A program made the translations under genes and the position numbers. Positions 13,819 to 15,529 of a stretch of 15,529 bases of DNA are shown in pieces. Below the pieces are notes generated by a model. It was not told the origin of the DNA. It worked only from the letters and a program-made list of their open reading frames with translations, and searched no databases. The stretch's first letter is position 1. Every line of letters starts with the position of its first letter. The DNA comes from Candidatus Helarchaeota archaeon (GTDB taxonomy: Archaea > Asgardarchaeota > Lokiarchaeia > Helarchaeales > JABXJV01), in NCBI GenBank assembly GCA_013375355.1, contig JABXJV010000510.1:1-15529 (forward strand), given 5' to 3'.

Positions 13819-14904
13819 TTAAAAATCAGAAATGATGCTACACGCACCACAACGTACACAACCTGCCTTACTTTTCCGAGGATTTAGATTGTGCTTTTTT
13901 AAATAATTTTTCACATCTTTAAAGAGATTATAAATGGGTTGAAAATCTTTTGGTTTGAGATTTTCAAAATTTGATTCTAAAATGGAACGTACTGGGACAA
14001 TGTATGGAATCACACCATGTTCAATAAGATATAGGGCTCCTTTTTGAAGAGATGAAAAAGATTCTCCTAATCCCAATAAAAGATATGAACTGACTTGGCC
14101 TTTTCCAAAAATTTCTACACAATAATTCCAAATTTCCTTGAACTTTTGTAATCCAATTTTTGATTTTCCTGGACAAATATTATGAAAAATCAAAGGATCT
14201 AAAGTTTCAGCATGAATTCCAATTGTATCTGCTCCACTTGAATATAATTCATCAATAAAAAATTTTTCTTCCGGAGGTTCAAGTTGAATATGAATAGGGA
14301 TGGTAAAATTATTTTTTAATTCTTTCAAGATCGGAACAAATCTTTTTGCACCTTTATCAAAATTATTGGGTGTGCCTGTAGTAAGGGTTATATGCTCACA
14401 AACTCCTTCTTCTATCCCAGCTTCAAGAACTTCGGATAATTGTCTGCCTGTTTTTTCTAATATAGTATCATTTGATTTAAGACTCAATTCAATTCCACAA
14501 AATGCGCAAGCTTTTCCTTGTGACCAATAAATACATTTTTGATAAATGGTTGATGCAAGACAATTTTCTCCATGTAACATAGCAATTTTATTCATCTGAA
14601 TATTATCTGAAGTGTATAAGTCATAAAATTTAGGTCGTGGGATTAATTTTAAGGTTGTGACAAAATTATTCTCCTCAAATAATTTAAATTTATTATTTTG
14701 ATTTTCAATTTTTTGGATCCAGAAATTAGAATCCTTCGTAGATTTAGTCCATAGTGGAATATTAACACATGAGCCATTTTCTAATAAAAAATATCTTCCA
14801 CCAGTAGGACCTGCACCACTTTTTCTTCCTACTAAATTCTCGTCCTTAGGATTTATTCCTTCAATTAATAATTGTAATTTTAATTTTGTAAAATCTAATG
14901 GCAT
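13819..14904 (-). CDS. Radical SAM protein, MSMEG_0568-like family
   Basis: The 361-aa protein (ATG 14904; TTG 14913 is possible) matches the pattern of the MSMEG_0568 radical SAM family. Visible segments are KSGAGPTGGRYFLLENG, RPKFYDLYT, KIAMLHGENCLASTIYQKC, the FCGIELSL core, LTTGT, the IQLEPPEE strand, GIHAETLDP, CPGKSKIGL, FGKGQVSSYLLLGLGES and GVIPYIVPVR. It ends with AGCVRCGACS. The cluster cysteines C124, C133, C136 are spaced CX8CX2C, not the usual CX3CX2C. A second motif, C349, C352, C355 near the C-terminus, could hold another Fe-S cluster. In bacteria this family sits in the Nit1 nitrilase cluster; here its neighbours are TusA and a DsrE-like protein, so sulfur chemistry is the contextual hint. 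The reaction is unknown. Confidence 0.88.
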   Translation of the reverse strand: MPLDFTKLKLQLLIEGINPKDENLVGRKSGAGPTGGRYFLLENGSCVNIPLWTKSTKDSNFWIQKIENQNNKFKLFEENNFVTTLKLIPRPKFYDLYTSDNIQMNKIAMLHGENCLASTIYQKCIYWSQGKACAFCGIELSLKSNDTILEKTGRQLSEVLEAGIEEGVCEHITLTTGTPNNFDKGAKRFVPILKELKNNFTIPIHIQLEPPEEKFFIDELYSSGADTIGIHAETLDPLIFHNICPGKSKIGLQKFKEIWNYCVEIFGKGQVSSYLLLGLGESFSSLQKGALYLIEHGVIPYIVPVRSILESNFENLKPKDFQPIYNLFKDVKNYLKKHNLNPRKSKAGCVRCGACSIISDF

Positions 14905-14958
14905 AGAACTCAATCAAAATTTGAATTAATTATATTCTATTAAAGCCATTTTTTTTAA

Positions 14959-15201
14959 TCAGGCTTTTTTTACATAAATATCAATTTTATCTCCGTGATT
15001 ATCTACTCTAACCAAGGTATTTCCAGTTACTTCGCACCATGAATCAACATTATCAGGACATATAGGGTCTGTTGTAATTAATTTTAATATTTCTCCAGAT
15101 GATAATTTCTTCATTGCTTTTTTTACTTCAATCAGAGGATAAGGACAGGTTTGTCCTTGAGAATCAATAATTAAATTTACATTAAAATCATTTTTAGACA
15201 T
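14959..15201 (-). CDS. tusA: TusA-family sulfur carrier protein
   Basis: The 80-aa protein carries the TusA signature CPYPLIEVKKAM (19-30), the CPxP motif whose Cys19 takes a persulfide. It continues with the expected GEILKLITTD strand and DSWCEVTGNTLV. Members relay sulfane sulfur for tRNA 2-thiolation, molybdenum cofactor, or dissimilatory sulfur metabolism. Two additional cysteines (48, 56) occupy positions often seen in archaeal members. It lies between the DsrE-like and radical SAM genes on the same strand, with 45-55 bp spacers, which suggests a sulfur-donor role for that unit. A 14-base T tract precedes it. Start ATG 15201 gives the family N-terminus. Confidence 0.93.
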   Translation of the reverse strand: MSKNDFNVNLIIDSQGQTCPYPLIEVKKAMKKLSSGEILKLITTDPICPDNVDSWCEVTGNTLVRVDNHGDKIDIYVKKA

Positions 15202-15214
15202 TCTTAATCAACTC

Positions 15215-15228
15215 AAAAAAAAAAAAAA
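15215..15228 (-). terminator. T14 tract after the DsrE-like gene
   Basis: A run of 14 T on the minus strand follows the TAA of the DsrE-like gene directly, with TusA starting 14 bp later. This is the strongest archaeal-type oligo-T terminator in the window and may uncouple DsrE from the genes after it, or cause partial read-through. Confidence 0.55.
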
Positions 15229-15529
15229 TTATATAATTAGAATTTGATCACTTTCAAGAATTTTGTCTGTTATTTGATCGATTGATAATTTCTCTATATC
15301 TTCAATAATTTCATCATCGTTTATCCCTCGTATATCTAAAGCTTCTTTGTGTACAAAAAATTGGATATCTAGTTCCTTAAAATCTTTGATTTTTAATTCA
15401 TGAGATGGAATGCCTAAATACTTTTTATCTAATTCGATGAAATTAGCAGTGTCTTGATTCTTAAGAGAATTTAAAACTCCTGCTTCTGAAAATATTACAC
15501 TTGTATCGTGGATGGTAGCCAAAGCTCCA
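15229..15529 (-). CDS. DsrE/TusD-like protein, 5' end beyond window
   Basis: The frame stays open to the right edge; the first in-frame start-like codon (TTG 15522) is preceded by in-frame GGA GCT, so the real start is probably outside. About 99 residues are visible: the ALATIHDTSVIFSEAGVLNSL segment matches the second strand of the DsrE fold (the family's ...V.iFLt..GV...). IQFFVHKEALDIRGINDDEI matches the region where catalytic members have their Cys, but here no Cys exists in the visible part. That is like the non-catalytic DsrF/TusC-type subunits or a degenerate member. With TusA next door it likely belongs to a sulfur-relay complex. The family call is by pattern, fairly confident; its role is inferred. 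Confidence 0.7.
   Translation of the reverse strand, partial: GALATIHDTSVIFSEAGVLNSLKNQDTANFIELDKKYLGIPSHELKIKDFKELDIQFFVHKEALDIRGINDDEIIEDIEKLSIDQITDKILESDQILII

Overview
The window is AT-rich and densely coded. It reads as a chromosome segment of an anaerobic archaeon. Archaeal pointers are an AfpA-type archaeoflavoprotein, a geranylgeranyl-reductase-family FAD protein, TATA-like boxes at short distances from start codons, and oligo-T tracts after stops. Corrinoid methyl transfer, many Fe-S proteins and an ADP-ribosylglycohydrolase would fit an Asgard (Lokiarchaeia-like) genome, but that placement is inference. No rRNA, tRNA, CRISPR array or insertion sequence was seen. Three genes end in TAG with stops close behind, and the MttB homologue has no in-frame TAG, so TAG looks like an ordinary stop and pyrrolysine use is not indicated here.

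Left part (1-6984). A secreted or membrane-anchored sequon-rich protein runs off the left edge on the minus strand. Divergent from it, on the plus strand, are a corrinoid protein (MttC type) and a non-pyrrolysine MttB-superfamily methyltransferase, forming a methyl-transfer pair. Next come a GNAT acetyltransferase and two abutting phenylacetate-CoA-ligase-like genes. The first ligase is short and lacks key adenylation residues; the second is full length with an altered P-loop. A membrane-anchored Cys-rich 2[4Fe-4S] protein follows, with a perfect 39-bp tandem duplication between its two membrane helices. Together these suggest C1/methyl metabolism linked to carboxylate activation and Fe-S electron transfer.

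Middle part (7140-10836). On the minus strand lie a SAM methyltransferase and a tight Isf-AfpA flavoprotein pair, a ferredoxin-linked electron-transfer unit. An ADP-ribosylglycohydrolase (plus), an OsmC-family protein (minus) and a small 2[4Fe-4S] ferredoxin (plus) follow.

Right part (10837-15529). A regulatory region of about 390 bp carries five copies of an ATAACAWTGT-type element, one inside a palindrome. It lies between a previously untracked 39-codon minus-strand ORF and a geranylgeranyl-reductase-family FAD oxidoreductase. After that comes an uncharacterised protein with a nucleotidyltransferase-like DxD motif. The last block, on the minus strand, encodes a DsrE-like protein (cut by the right edge), TusA and a radical SAM protein of the MSMEG_0568 type with non-canonical cysteine spacing. 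This is a candidate sulfur-transfer/radical chemistry module.
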